A DNA stretch of 61,902 nucleotides. Origin: an uncultured Campylobacter sp. (GTDB taxonomy: Bacteria > Campylobacterota > Campylobacteria > Campylobacterales > Campylobacteraceae). The notes under the pieces were generated by a model that saw nothing but the letters and a program-made list of their open reading frames with translations, did no database searches and had not been told where the DNA came from. How positions within the stretch are numbered: the first letter of the stretch is position 1; every line of letters starts with the position of its first letter. The translations under genes were made by a program, and so were the position numbers. Location of the stretch: assembly GCF_937973075.1 (NCBI RefSeq), contig NZ_CALBWL010000040.1:1-61902 (forward strand). Direction: 5' to 3'. Positions 49,313 through 57,542 of this stretch are shown piece by piece.

Positions 49313-51436
49313 ATGCAAAAAGATATGTATTTTAAAAAGGCGAAATTTATCGCATTATCGATATGCGCGAGCGTTTCGATTTTATGCGGCGTCGAAGGCT
49401 CACACCTAAGCAGTGACGCAAATAGCACGAATCTTGGCGAAATCGTAGTAAGCGCGAGCGGCTTTCGCCAAGATATTAGGCAGGCGCCGGCCTCCATTTC
49501 CACCTTGGATAATAAAGAGATATCAAGCGGCAGCTTTACTTCGCTGCACGATATCGCGAATAAAATGCCTGGCGTCAGCGTTATCGCAGGCGACGACGGC
49601 CCGGCAAGCGGGATATCCATCAGAGGAATGGAAAGTTCTCAAACCCTTGTGCTTATCGACGGCAAACGCGTAAGTTCTGCGGCGGCGAACCCAAAAGGCG
49701 GAGCGGGAGATATGAACTCGAATTTTATCCCACCCGCAGGAGCGATAGAGCGTATCGAAGTGATTAGGGGGCCGATGAGCTCGCTTTACGGAAGCGATGC
49801 GGTAGGCGGCGTGATAAATATCATTACGAAAAAGAATTTTTCTAAATTTAGCGGAAGCGCCGCTATATCTACAACTATCCAAGATCACGAGGGTATCGGA
49901 AACGGTAATATGGGCGAAGCTTACGTCAATATTCCCTTCGGGCAGTATGCGGCGCTTCAGCTGTGGGGATATAAAAAGCTGCGCGACGAGGACGGCTATA
50001 AGGGAGGCTATCAAAAGAGTGATAAATCGGATTCTAACGCCAAGCTTTGGCTAACGCCGGATGAAAATAATAAATTTTACGTTCAAACCGGAAGGCAAAA
50101 TCACGATTATTCAAGAACTCTTGGTAAAACCGCCGTTTATCCCAACGCGCGCGGATTAAATCACTATAAATATAAAAGAGAAAATCACGGCGTCGGATAT
50201 TTGGGCGAGTTTGAAAGCTTAAGTGCCGATATAAGTTATTTTTGGGATAAGACTCGCCGTACGAGCATTTTTGATAGCCTTTCGCCCGCAATCGTAAAAA
50301 ATAGAAATTTTAATTCCAAATTTACGACTTATCTCGGTATAAATACGCTTACCTTCGGCTACGATTTTAGCAAACAGGATGTGCAAACGACTTTCATCGT
50401 TTCAAACGCGAGCAGGCAAAATTTACGCTCTCCGCAGCGATTTTCTATGAACGAGCATGCGGGATTTTTAGAGGATGAGATCGAAATTTTGGAAAATACG
50501 CTATTTTTAACGCTCGGTGGCAGGCTCACGCACAACGAATACTTCGGCAACCACTTTTCTCCTAGAGCCTACGCGACGTTTAATATAGGCGATACTTGGA
50601 CGATCAAAGGCGGCGTCGCAACCGGTTATAAAACTCCCAACGTCAATCAAATTTCGCCGGAAGTAGGCACGATTCAGGGCGGCTGGAGGATTATAGATTT
50701 CGGTAACAAGGATTTAAAGCCCGAGAAAAGCACGACCTACGAGATCGGGCTTTATTACGACAATGCAGACGATCTGCGCGGCAATATCACGCTATTTAAA
50801 AACGACTTCAAAGATAAAATTTTAGATACCGATGGCAGCAATATCAATAGGATTCCCGCTTACGGAGGCTGCGCCGGCGCGCCGAGCGTTAATTGCCCAG
50901 GTTGGGGAACGTATTTTAATATAGAAGGAGCCGAGGTTTACGGCGTTGAGCTGAGTGGCGATTACGATATTACTAAGAGGCTAAATTTCAAGGCAAACTA
51001 TACCTATAGCCACTCCGAGATCGAAACTGGGGATCCTACGATCTATACGCCAAACGGCGCCGTTAAATTTAGCCAAACCAATCTTAGTAGGCTGGATGGC
51101 AAATCCCTGACCGCTACTCCGAAGCATGCCGCACATGCGACGCTTAGCTATAGGCCTATCGCTCCGCTTTCTACCTTTATCGGTCTTAATTACGAAAGCG
51201 AGCTTACAAGCGTGCAGTTCGGTCCGGGCAATAGGGTTAGTAAAAACGACAAAAAGCTTTTTACTACGGATTTGGGCGCACAATACGATTTAAACGATAA
51301 TCTGAGCCTAAATTTAACCGCCTACAATATCTTTGATAACGTCCGATACGATGAGGGTCTCGCAGACGACGGCAATTACTATTGGTATCCCGAGGAGGGC
51401 AGGAGGTTTTGGTTTAAGGTAAACGCTAAATGGTAA
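49313..51436 (+). CDS. TonB-dependent outer membrane receptor, siderophore type
   Basis: A 707-residue receptor of the CirA/FepA class. A signal peptide (to about residue 28) is followed by a TonB-box-like GEIVVSAS, the plug domain with ISIRGMESSQTLVLIDGKR, IERIEVIRGPMSSLYGSDA and GGVINIITKK, and a 22-strand barrel with KGGVATGYKTPNVNQISPE and KPEKSTTYEIGLYYD, ending in a C-terminal aromatic (NAKW). GAGGAAC lies before the ATG. Energy comes from TonB-ExbBD, not in this window. The esterase gene overlapping its 3' end argues for a catecholate siderophore such as an enterobactin-like trilactone. No inner membrane transporter lies nearby. Confidence 0.94.
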   Translation: MQKDMYFKKAKFIALSICASVSILCGVEGSHLSSDANSTNLGEIVVSASGFRQDIRQAPASISTLDNKEISSGSFTSLHDIANKMPGVSVIAGDDGPASGISIRGMESSQTLVLIDGKRVSSAAANPKGGAGDMNSNFIPPAGAIERIEVIRGPMSSLYGSDAVGGVINIITKKNFSKFSGSAAISTTIQDHEGIGNGNMGEAYVNIPFGQYAALQLWGYKKLRDEDGYKGGYQKSDKSDSNAKLWLTPDENNKFYVQTGRQNHDYSRTLGKTAVYPNARGLNHYKYKRENHGVGYLGEFESLSADISYFWDKTRRTSIFDSLSPAIVKNRNFNSKFTTYLGINTLTFGYDFSKQDVQTTFIVSNASRQNLRSPQRFSMNEHAGFLEDEIEILENTLFLTLGGRLTHNEYFGNHFSPRAYATFNIGDTWTIKGGVATGYKTPNVNQISPEVGTIQGGWRIIDFGNKDLKPEKSTTYEIGLYYDNADDLRGNITLFKNDFKDKILDTDGSNINRIPAYGGCAGAPSVNCPGWGTYFNIEGAEVYGVELSGDYDITKRLNFKANYTYSHSEIETGDPTIYTPNGAVKFSQTNLSRLDGKSLTATPKHAAHATLSYRPIAPLSTFIGLNYESELTSVQFGPGNRVSKNDKKLFTTDLGAQYDLNDNLSLNLTAYNIFDNVRYDEGLADDGNYYWYPEEGRRFWFKVNAKW

Positions 51437-52332
51437 GCCTAAAGAGCTTTCTTGCGGTATTTAACGCGCTCTTTTTAGCATGCTTATTCGCTTGCGATCT
51501 GGGGGCAAAACCGCCACAAAAGATTGAGCAGGTAAGTGGAGCTGCGCGCGAAATGTTTAACGTGAGCGATTTTATTCTAAAAAGTAAGAGCGGCGAAAAA
51601 TATAAAATTTTTATAGCTCGTCAAAAAAATGTCGCTCGCTACGATAGGGTAGTTTTTATGGTTGATGCGAACGCGCAAGTTGCTATGTTTTTAAACTCTT
51701 ATGCGCAAATTTACGCAGGCTTAAATAGCGCGAAAGAAAACGCCGAAACCGGGCCTAAATTAAATAAAACCGTCCTTATAGTAGGCATCGGATACGATAG
51801 CCCGCTAGCGTATGATACTAAGCGTCGCACGAGAGATTTAACGCCTGCGGCGAGCGGGGAAGAATATGCAAACGGTGGCGGCGCAGCAGAATTTTACGAT
51901 TTCGTAAAAGATGAACTATTTCCGCTCGTGGATAAAAAATACTCTACGGCAAAAAGCGATAAAATTTACTTCGGACATTCTTTTGGCGGGCTATTCGGGA
52001 TTTATGCTTTGCTGCGCGACGATGGGATTTTCGACGAGTTTTTTATCGCCTCGCCTTCGTTGTGGTGGGGCGAATCACAGCTGATCAGAGATGCCCTAGA
52101 CGAGGGAAAGCTTAGATCAAATTTAAAAGCTAAATTCATAATGCTCGTTGCCGGCTCGCGTGAAATGCGTAAAGGAAAAACCGATAAAGCGGGAATTTTA
52201 AAAGCGGCCGATCTAGCTGAAATTTTAAAAACAAGGGGGCTTTCTTGCGAGTTTAAGCTCTACAAAGGCGCTTCGCACGGCGAAGTAATCCCATTGGCTT
52301 TGCGAGATTTAGCGCTATTTACGCAAAGATAA
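51430..52332 (+). CDS. Periplasmic esterase, siderophore (IroE/Cee) type
   Basis: A 300-residue alpha/beta hydrolase of the putative esterase (PF00756-type) family. An N-terminal signal (LAVFNALFLACLFACDLGA) may be a lipoprotein signal or a plain one. The nucleophile is Ser184 in FGHSFGGLFG and the likely catalytic His is 283 in GASHGEV; the segment YDTKRRTRDLTPA is characteristic of IroE-like enzymes. Such enzymes cut the trilactone backbone of enterobactin-like siderophores; Campylobacter has a periplasmic one called Cee. The start overlaps the receptor gene by seven bases, so both are made together. Confidence 0.87.
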   Translation: MVSLKSFLAVFNALFLACLFACDLGAKPPQKIEQVSGAAREMFNVSDFILKSKSGEKYKIFIARQKNVARYDRVVFMVDANAQVAMFLNSYAQIYAGLNSAKENAETGPKLNKTVLIVGIGYDSPLAYDTKRRTRDLTPAASGEEYANGGGAAEFYDFVKDELFPLVDKKYSTAKSDKIYFGHSFGGLFGIYALLRDDGIFDEFFIASPSLWWGESQLIRDALDEGKLRSNLKAKFIMLVAGSREMRKGKTDKAGILKAADLAEILKTRGLSCEFKLYKGASHGEVIPLALRDLALFTQR

Positions 52333-52501
52333 TCTTCTATTTAGCCGGTAAAACCTTGATCTAAACCCGGCTCGTTTATATTTGCAAGCGCAAGACCGTA
52401 TGGCGCAGGCTCGTTGATTGCGCCGAAACGCGTCGCCTGATTTAAGAAATTAAATTTTAAAGCTCTTTTGGCTAGTATCGCGCAAATTTAAAGGAGCGAA
52501 A

Positions 52502-52753
52502 ATGCAAAGTTTCAAATGGCAAATTTCAAAGCGGCTCAAGCAGGCGATGCGCGAGCGAGATATCGATAATCTCGCGCTCGTGCGCCGCACGGACGAGCTG
52601 TATTCGCGCTCGCACCCGAGCCACGACGAGGACATACGCGCCGAAGTTTACACCGTCTTGGACGAATACGCGCCCAACGTCGATATTGAAATTTTTGATC
52701 TAGTCTGCAAGGTTCTAGGCATCAAAATTGAGCTAGGCGAGACGCTTGATTGA
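52502..52753 (+). CDS. Small soluble protein of unknown function
   Basis: An 83-residue acidic protein with a good AAAGGAGCG ribosome site and no signal or membrane helix. It is probably helical (WQISKRLKQAMRERDIDNLALVRR, then IRAEVYTVLDEYAPNVDIEIFDLVCKVLGIKIELG). The arrangement is loosely like a small regulatory or adaptor protein. It is not recognised. It lies alone between the esterase gene and lrgA, with about 200 bases to the latter. Confidence 0.65.
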   Translation: MQSFKWQISKRLKQAMRERDIDNLALVRRTDELYSRSHPSHDEDIRAEVYTVLDEYAPNVDIEIFDLVCKVLGIKIELGETLD

Positions 52754-52952
52754 GTAGTCGTAGCCGAATTTTATCCGTGCCGCAAGGCTAAATTTAGCGC
52801 TACGATAAATCGCAAAATTCTACCCAGAGCTTAGCTACAGAGCTTGCTTAAGTAAATTTTGCCGCAAAATTTCGCCCAAAATCCGCAAGATTAATATCTA
52901 TTTTAACTGCAAAGTGCTAAATTTAACGCTAAATTTTAATCCGAGGTAAGCT

Positions 52953-53411
52953 TTGAACTACTTAATCCAATTCAGCGTGATTTTAGGAATATCTTTTGTT
53001 GCGGAGATTTTGGCGGCGCTCGTGCCTGTGCCGATCCCCGCTAGCATCTACGGACTAGTTATTATGCTTTTAGCCCTGATCTTCAAACTCATCAAAGTAT
53101 CGCAGATCAGAGAAACCGTATCGTTTTTTATGCAGATTATGCCGGTGATCTTCATCCCGGCGGGTGCCGCGATCATCATCGCAGGCGATGCGCTGCGCCA
53201 GCATCTTTTCGCAATCATCGCGATTACAGCAGTCTCTACGGTAGTAGTCATCGGTGCAAGCGGCGCGGTAACGCAGATCTTTTATAAAATCGCCCTCGCC
53301 CGCGTTAAGCGCAGGCTTTACGCAGCCGCGCACGAACAAGACGGCGTGAATACAAAGGGCGTGGATGCGAAGCTAGAGCGCGAAATTTTATCCGGAGACG
53401 ACAAAAAATGA
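52953..53411 (+). CDS. lrgA: LrgA/CidA-family holin-like protein
   Basis: A 152-residue membrane protein with four hydrophobic helices and the family pattern FVAEILAALVPVPIPASIYGLVIMLLAL and FIPAGAAIIIAG. CidA/LrgA proteins are holin-like partners of CidB/LrgB, and are linked to murein hydrolase control and to pyruvate or glycolate transport in other bacteria. The start is a TTG at 52953 preceded by GAGGTAAG; there is no ATG nearby. A hydrophilic tail of about 35 residues follows the last helix, longer than usual. It overlaps lrgB as ATGA. Confidence 0.9.
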   Translation: MNYLIQFSVILGISFVAEILAALVPVPIPASIYGLVIMLLALIFKLIKVSQIRETVSFFMQIMPVIFIPAGAAIIIAGDALRQHLFAIIAITAVSTVVVIGASGAVTQIFYKIALARVKRRLYAAAHEQDGVNTKGVDAKLEREILSGDDKK

Positions 53412-54100
53412 GAGAAATTTTAATGAACTCCGCTTTTTTCGGCGTATTTTTGTGCCTAGGCTCGTTTGAGCTGGGACTTTATCTAAAAAAGCGCTTTAAG
53501 CTAACGATTTTCAACCCGCTTCTAATCGGTATCGTGCTTACCGTCTGCGTGCTTTTAATCTTTAAAATTCCATACGAGAAATTTAATGCGAGCGCCTCGC
53601 ACATTAGCTTTTTCTTAACGCCGATTACCGTCTGTCTAGCCGTACCGCTATACGAGCAGCTGGCGCTTTTGCGAAGTAATTTTTTAGCTATTTTTGCAGG
53701 ACTGATTTCGGGTATGATCGCAGGGCTAGGCAGCATCTACGCGATGTCGGTGATATTTGGGCTAAATCATACAATGTATGTCACGCTACTACCGAAATCC
53801 GTCACAGCGCCGATCGGTATGGGTATCAGCGAAAGCTTAGGCGGCATCGTGACACTAACGGTAGCCTGCATCATCGCTACGGGCATCATCGGTAGCGTAT
53901 TTGGCGAGGCACTACTTAAAATTTTTGGCATCAAAAAGGCGATGGCAAAAGGTATCGCCCTAGGCTGCGCGAGCCACGCGATGGGAACGGCGCGCGCTCT
54001 TGAGATCGGTGACGTAGAGGGCGCAATGGCGTCTTTAGCAATGGCGGTTACAGGACTTCTTACCGTCATCGGTGCCGGTATTTTTGCACATTTCATCTAA
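53408..54100 (+). CDS. lrgB: LrgB/CidB-family membrane protein
   Basis: A 230-residue LrgB family protein with about six to eight membrane helices. The family segments are GLGSIYAMSVIFGL, TLLPKSVTAPIGMGISESLGG, LGCASHAMGTARALEIG and EGAMASLAMAVTGLLTV. Together with LrgA it likely forms a membrane transporter or a control element for autolysis; in several bacteria the pair moves pyruvate or glycolate. Translation is coupled to lrgA. The next gene follows after nine bases and appears to belong to the same transcript. Confidence 0.94.
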   Translation: MREILMNSAFFGVFLCLGSFELGLYLKKRFKLTIFNPLLIGIVLTVCVLLIFKIPYEKFNASASHISFFLTPITVCLAVPLYEQLALLRSNFLAIFAGLISGMIAGLGSIYAMSVIFGLNHTMYVTLLPKSVTAPIGMGISESLGGIVTLTVACIIATGIIGSVFGEALLKIFGIKKAMAKGIALGCASHAMGTARALEIGDVEGAMASLAMAVTGLLTVIGAGIFAHFI

Positions 54101-54109
54101 GGAGAAAAT

Positions 54110-54676
54110 ATGATAATCTCGATCGCTAGACAAACGGGCGCAGGCGGGCGCGAAACCGCGCGCAAACTAGCCGAGCGCTTAGGCTACACCTATCTAGCCA
54201 AGGCGGATCTGCTCCGCAAAGCAGACGAGCTTGGCTGCTTCGAGCAGATGTATGAGTTCTACAACGAAATGCCCGTAAATACGCTACTTCAGGCAATATC
54301 GCACAACGAGCTAGCCAATGAGCAAAAGCGCGATCGCATCGTAGCAATCTACGAAAAGATCGTCTCGGGCGGCAACGTTATAGTGCTTGGGCGCTGCGCC
54401 GGGTTTTTCTTGCGCGGACATCCAGATCTGCTGACGGTATTTTTACGCGCGAGCGATGAGTTTAAGCTTGCCAGATTAGAAAAAGAGGGCCATACCGACG
54501 CGCGCGAGTATATGGAAAACAGCGACGCAGGCAGGATGAGCTTTCATCAATACTACACCAACCAAGTCTGGGGCGCATCCGCCAACTACAATATCTGCAT
54601 CGACACGTCGTATTGCGGCATCGATAATGCGGTAAATATCATAGAATATCTGGTTAAAAACCACGATAAAAAGTAA
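54110..54676 (+). CDS. Cytidylate kinase-like P-loop protein
   Basis: A 188-residue P-loop protein of the cytidylate kinase-like family (PF13189-type). The nucleotide loop is IISIARQTGAGGRETARKLAERLGY, close to CMP kinase in layout but not identical; VIVLGRCAGFFLRGH and RLEKEGHTDAREYM with a lid-like segment follow, then DAGRMSFHQYYTNQVWG. These proteins are common in anaerobes and their substrate is unknown; the true CMP kinase would be elsewhere. GGAG lies seven bases before the ATG. Tight spacing after lrgB suggests co-transcription, which hints at a link to the LrgAB system but does not show one. Confidence 0.88.
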   Translation: MIISIARQTGAGGRETARKLAERLGYTYLAKADLLRKADELGCFEQMYEFYNEMPVNTLLQAISHNELANEQKRDRIVAIYEKIVSGGNVIVLGRCAGFFLRGHPDLLTVFLRASDEFKLARLEKEGHTDAREYMENSDAGRMSFHQYYTNQVWGASANYNICIDTSYCGIDNAVNIIEYLVKNHDKK

Positions 54677-55158
54677 AATTTGAAACTTTGCGACGGACGC
54701 GGTAACGAGGCGACATTGCTGCGACGATGAGGTTATCGGTGGCGACGAAATTATATTGGCACGGATCGCTGCGGGCGGCACGGCATAGTGGCGGCAACGA
54801 GATTATGTCGCTGCGGCACCGCTACGGCGAAATTTTATGCTAAGGTTTAGGAAACATGACGGCAGTAGCGATACGATCTTGTGCGTGGCAAATTTTCCGT
54901 GGTTATCGGCGGCGAATTTCTGGGTGCAAGCGAGCAAATTTACGGGTTTTAGGGCGGCTATTCGGGTTTTTGCGGCGGCGTTGGCGCTCAATTTACCCTA
55001 AATAGGCTAAATTTGACAGCTTTCTTTTGCGGCGCGATTTTGAGCAAACTCGGCAAAAATCAGGCTTGCTCGAATTTCAAACCTTTAACGTCAATTTACC
55101 TTTTTTTTAATGCTAAATTTTATAAAATACCGATAAAAATTTTGGTAGGAGTAAATTT
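54677..55158. other. Gene-free gap with GCGGCGA-type low complexity
   Basis: No supported gene in about 480 bases. The first 170 bases are a purine-rich low-complexity run (GGCGACGA-like words), followed by ordinary AAATTT words. A promoter-like TATAAAAT lies at the end and is listed separately. Confidence 0.55.
55121..55128 (+). promoter_or_regulatory. Possible -10 box of the Sel1-repeat gene
   Basis: TATAAAAT about 31 bases before the start at 55159, preceded by a run of T (55101-55108) as in Campylobacter promoters. AGGAG lies at 55147-55151. Position and sequence fit; the -35 is not recognisable. Confidence 0.45.
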
Positions 55159-55518
55159 ATGAAAAGATTAATCGCGGCGCTCGCCTGCGCTATGGTTTTG
55201 TTTGCGGCGGGCGAGGATATAGGGGCACTACAAAAAGCGTGCGACGACGGAAATGCAATTAGTTGCGGTTCCCTCGGGCTTTTATATGATGAAGGTCGAG
55301 GCGTAATACAGGACTATAAAAAAGCGAGCGAACTATTTTCTAAAGCTTGCGATATGGGATATGCAGACGCTTGCTTTAATCTCGGGGTTTTATATTATGA
55401 TGGTAAGGGCGTAAGGCAAGATAAAGGAGTGGCAAAAGAGTATTTCGGCAAGGCTTGCGATTTAGGCAATCAGGGCGGTTGTAATAATTATAAAATCCTA
55501 AACGAGCAAGGACACTAA
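55159..55518 (+). CDS. Sel1-repeat (Hcp-like) exported protein
   Basis: A 119-residue protein with a signal peptide (MKRLIAALACAMVLFAAG) and two to three Sel1-like repeats with paired cysteines: ALQKACDDGNAISCGSLGLLYDEGRGV, then ACDMGYADACFNLGVLYYDGKGV, then ACDLGNQGGCNN. Cysteines at CxxxxxxxC spacing form one disulfide per repeat in Helicobacter cysteine-rich proteins (Hcp). This is a short member of that family. It is expected in the periplasm, where such repeats bind peptides or proteins. It is a single gene with its own promoter. Confidence 0.9.
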   Translation: MKRLIAALACAMVLFAAGEDIGALQKACDDGNAISCGSLGLLYDEGRGVIQDYKKASELFSKACDMGYADACFNLGVLYYDGKGVRQDKGVAKEYFGKACDLGNQGGCNNYKILNEQGH

Positions 55519-55661
55519 AAGGCGGTAATTTAGTCGCCTTAAACAAAAATCGCGGCGTCCGTAAATTTAGCCCGAATTTTGCTCAAATTTAGCTTTCGCG
55601 AGCCGCAGTATAAAATCACCGCTCAAATTTAACTCCCTAACGGCAAAAGCGGGCAAAATTT

Positions 55662-55711
55662 AAAAAAGCCGCCAAACCCGAAATCCGCAAAGTAGTTTCA
55701 GGTGCGGCGGC
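55662..55711 (-). terminator. Relic terminator after the flgG remnant
   Basis: Read on the minus strand, GCCGCC and GGCGGC arms (55706-55711, 55668-55673) are followed by TTTTTT (55662-55667). It lies 22 bases past the stop codon of the dead flgG, as expected for its former terminator. The loop is long, so efficiency is doubtful. Confidence 0.4.
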
Positions 55712-55732
55712 GTAAATTTAGCCTAGTTTAGG

Positions 55733-55996
55733 CTATCTTTTTAGGCTATTTGCGATCGAGAGCATATCGTCGCTCGTCGTGATCGCCTTTGAGTTGGCCT
55801 CATACGCGCGCTGAGCTGTGATGAGGTCGGTCATCTCCTAGGCTAGCCGTACGTTGCTCATCTCGACAAATCTCTGCCTGATCGTGCCGAGGCCGTTGAG
55901 CTCTGCCGTGCCGACTGCGACCTAGCGCAGATCCCATTCGGCGAGCTGGTGCAGGGCGAGGGGGGTCATATACGTGCAGATCTGCGAAAAATGCGA
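55733..55996 (-). pseudogene. flgG: Remnant of flagellar distal rod gene flgG (C-terminal part)
   Basis: On the minus strand the last 64 codons read as the conserved FlgG C-terminus: NGLGTIRQRFVEMSNVRLA, stop, EMTDLITAQRAYEANSKAI, TTSDDMLSIANSLKR, stop. The in-frame TAG at 55838-55840 replaces a residue in the normal VEEMTDLI stretch. A second in-frame TAG lies at 55922-55924, and farther upstream only weak similarity remains (SQICTYMTPLALHQLAEW) before more stops. No start or N-terminal half of flgG can be seen. The gene is dead. It indicates that an ancestor had flagella and fits a now non-motile species. Frame and stop positions were read directly. Confidence 0.9.
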
Positions 55997-56494
55997 GGTT
56001 TTGGGCGGCTGCTTTCAGTGCACGTGAGGGCGGAGCTTTTAAAATTCGCGCCCCGAGCCTGCGCAAAGATCGGCGTCATGCTCTTTAAATTTAATCAAGA
56101 CGGAGCTTATGGGCTATTTGGCCTCGGTAAAAAGAATAGGTACGAGTTAAATTTACAAGCACAAAATTTAACTTCGCCGGCGTTTCGCGCAATAACTGAA
56201 TTTAGCTAATGAAATTTTATCAAAGCAGCTCGCACTGTAACCAAATATATAAATCTAGCGAGCCTAAATTTTAAAAGCTTCAAATTTTAAACAAGCCTAC
56301 CGCGCTATATCGGTCGTATTCGGCAGCAAACAGATTTGTAAGCGGTGAAATTTAAATAGATGCTCGCACGGTATCCGGCATACCTAGTGATAGTAAAATT
56401 TACACCTAGAATATAGCCCAATTCGGCAGCACAGGCTAAATTTTAATTTACAAGCCGTGAAATTTAGCCCGCCCGCATAGCTGCAAAACGCTAT
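55997..56494. other. Gene-free gap after the flgG remnant
   Basis: About 500 bases with no supported gene; AAATTT words recur from 56080 on. It may hold unrecognisable remains of the rest of the flagellar gene or genes. Confidence 0.55.
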
Positions 56495-57346
56495 CTACTC
56501 GCTAAGCGCCTTCGCAACGTGATCCCAGCCGAGCGCTCTAGCATAATCAAGCGCGGTTTTGCCGTGGATATTTTTAGCGTTTTTATCGGCGCCCTTAGCA
56601 AGTAAAAGCTCGATCCTCGTCAGATTGCCCGCGATCGCCTCGTGGTGCAGCATCGTATAGCCCTCATCGTCTGTGCGCGCGATCTCGTCCGGATACCCGC
56701 GCAAAAACTCCTCGAAATTTTTCTTCGTATTGACGCTCATCGGGTGTTCGGTTAAATTTTGCGGATGCTCCTGCTGCTCGTATGTCACTAGTACGACGTC
56801 AGGATCGCCGAAATTTAGCCCCCACGCCTCGTCGTGTTCGGCGCGCTCGCTCTCGCTCATAGCTTTGCGCATCGCCTGCACGCTAAAGCCGCCGTAGGTC
56901 TTGCCCTCTATCGCAAACATCCAGTCGCTGATCTGCTCTAGCGGTACCGAGACTTGCTCGCCGTTTTTGACGTTGCTTAGCACGTTGGGGTTATTTACGA
57001 GCACGCCGCAAACGCGCTCGCCGTCAAAATACACGTCGTTTAGCCACATATGCTCGACCTCAGTGCTGCCGTTTAGCTCTTGCGAAAAGGCGACCTTGAC
57101 GCAGGCGAAGCTAAGCGTCGGGGCGATGCGGAGGCGCTCCCAGTACAGCTCGCGCCAGAAGTAGCGAAAGCTCTTTCGCGCCTGCTCGAATGCTTTTAAC
57201 ATCGCCTCATCTTCGCCGTCCGCGTAAAACACGGGCTCGCTCTCTTTCGCGTCTTTTGCTGCGGCGTTTTCATCCTGCGCGCCTTTGCTATCGTTATCTT
57301 TCGAACTCGCGTCATCGCCGCCGAATAGTTTTTTAAACAGTCCCAT
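56495..57346 (-). CDS. DUF2314-like protein with ankyrin repeats
   Basis: A 283-residue soluble protein. Residues 1-40 are charged and disordered-looking (MGLFKKLFGGDDASSKDND). Then a DUF2314/YegJ-like domain follows (about 40-170): FYADGEDEAMLKAFEQARKSFRYF, HMWLNDVYFDGERVCGVLVNNP and QISDWMFAIEGKTYGGFSVQAMR. From about 215 there are ankyrin repeats (DDEGYTMLHHEAIAGNLTRIELLL and GADKNAKNIHGKTALDYAR). Fusion of the two domains suggests a protein-interaction role, and such proteins are often found in polymorphic-toxin or immunity contexts; none is seen here. AAGGAG precedes the ATG. It is transcribed away from the gene at 57543. Domain calls from pattern only. Confidence 0.78.
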   Translation of the reverse strand: MGLFKKLFGGDDASSKDNDSKGAQDENAAAKDAKESEPVFYADGEDEAMLKAFEQARKSFRYFWRELYWERLRIAPTLSFACVKVAFSQELNGSTEVEHMWLNDVYFDGERVCGVLVNNPNVLSNVKNGEQVSVPLEQISDWMFAIEGKTYGGFSVQAMRKAMSESERAEHDEAWGLNFGDPDVVLVTYEQQEHPQNLTEHPMSVNTKKNFEEFLRGYPDEIARTDDEGYTMLHHEAIAGNLTRIELLLAKGADKNAKNIHGKTALDYARALGWDHVAKALSE

Positions 57347-57507
57347 TTGCTCTCCTTAAATTTAGTTAAGATTCGTATTGTATTTTAAATTTACTTTCAT
57401 TTGCCTGATTAAAATGGCGGTAAAATTTCACTGCGCGGGCTGTATATCGGAGCGCAGAATAGCGGGGCAGTTTTACAGCTTGCGCTCCGCGCCTGCAAAA
57501 ATTAAGC

Positions 57508-57537
57508 TATAATTGCGTTTAAATTTAATTAAAGGAG
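57508..57537 (+). promoter_or_regulatory. Promoter of the gene at 57543
   Basis: TATAAT at 57508-57513, 30 bases before the ATG, with AAAGGAG at 57531-57537. The presence of this promoter excludes the longer in-frame start at 57513. Confidence 0.6.
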
Positions 57538-57542
57538 AGATT

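Noticed and set aside
55800..56209. Open frames on both strands over the flgG remnant
   Set aside because: They are in other frames than the recognisable FlgG sequence and resemble no protein.
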